Assembly: GCF_023016085.1 (NCBI RefSeq)
Contig: NZ_JALKBF010000001.1
Location: 1,240,001-1,304,000, forward strand
Length of the DNA stretch: 64,000 nucleotides
Direction of reading: 5' to 3'
Source of the DNA: Aliiroseovarius sp. F47248L
GTDB taxonomy: Bacteria; Pseudomonadota; Alphaproteobacteria; Rhodobacterales; Rhodobacteraceae
In this document: positions 63,994 to 64,000 of the stretch, piece by piece
Position numbering within the stretch: position 1 is the stretch's first letter
Layout: each line of letters opens with the position of its first letter
The notes under the pieces: generated by a model
Databases searched by the model: none
The model's input: only the letters and a program-made list of their open reading frames with translations
Told to the model about the DNA's origin: nothing
Program-made: the position numbers and the translations under genes

Positions 63994-64000
63994 AGCCTAT

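Overview
The window looks like a piece of the main chromosome of a marine alphaproteobacterium of the Roseobacter group (Rhodobacteraceae). It is GC-rich and dense with short or overlapping operons. It carries group hallmarks: a CckA-ChpT-CtrA-type cell-cycle relay (chpT, sciP, ctrA), ornithine-lipid genes (olsBA), a class II DAHP synthase, TRAP and Liv-type importers, a Hint_2 protein, and a ribosomal protein L21 with a long C-terminal extension. I see no prophage, insertion sequence, CRISPR array, rRNA operon or plasmid backbone. One tRNA gene, tRNA-Leu(CAA), is present. No wholly new multi-gene system stands out. The accessory-looking signals are small genes, an odd Hint protein, an extra cysteine protein inside a Liv operon, and shared regulatory motifs.

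Layout. 0-9 kb: a TPR-sulfotransferase faces rplU-rpmA, which is followed by three tandem GNAT acetyltransferases, obgE and proline biosynthesis (proB, proA). 8.7-15 kb: chpT, divergent from a DUF3553 gene; olsB-olsA; a ThiE-like protein, a TfoX-like protein, trmJ, dsbB, a DedA/YqaA-type membrane protein and a zinc metallopeptidase. 15.4-28 kb: a TRAP transporter operon (dctP, terminator, dctQ, dctM), tRNA-Leu, a PLP enzyme of Cys/Met metabolism, the Hint_2 protein, a MobA/MocA-like nucleotidyltransferase, a Liv-type ABC importer operon (livJ, terminator, livG, livF, small secreted protein, livH, livM) and a GlxA-type regulator. 28-33 kb: class II DAHP synthase, a PAS-domain protein, yicC-gmk-gamma carbonic anhydrase. 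33-34 kb: a lower-GC patch with a small membrane protein and a possible gene remnant.

34-47 kb: a Prx5-like peroxiredoxin, lipA, hpt with a 57-codon gene behind it, a COQ10/RatA-like protein, a DEAD-box helicase with a very basic tail, xerD behind a secreted repeat protein, aroK-aroB, ssb, a lytic transglycosylase, a VOC protein and an AraC regulator. 47-61 kb: miaA, then one long envelope and housekeeping block, pyrH-frr-uppS-cdsA-dxr-rseP-bamA-ompH-fabZ-lpxA-lpxI-lpxB, which covers undecaprenyl, phospholipid, isoprenoid, outer-membrane-protein and lipid A synthesis. 61-64 kb: a DUF2059 protein, mnmA, sciP and ctrA.

Two themes link genes across the window. First, ChpT (about 9 kb), SciP and CtrA (about 63 kb) are parts of one phosphorelay. 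CtrA-type boxes (TTAA-N7-TTAA with one mismatch) lie upstream of ctrA, olsB, yicC and possibly sciP. The olsB and yicC boxes match at 14 of 16 bases. Second, both importer operons have a hairpin terminator directly after the substrate-binding-protein gene, which would give excess binding protein over membrane parts. All functional calls rest on reading the sequence and family knowledge; no database search was run.
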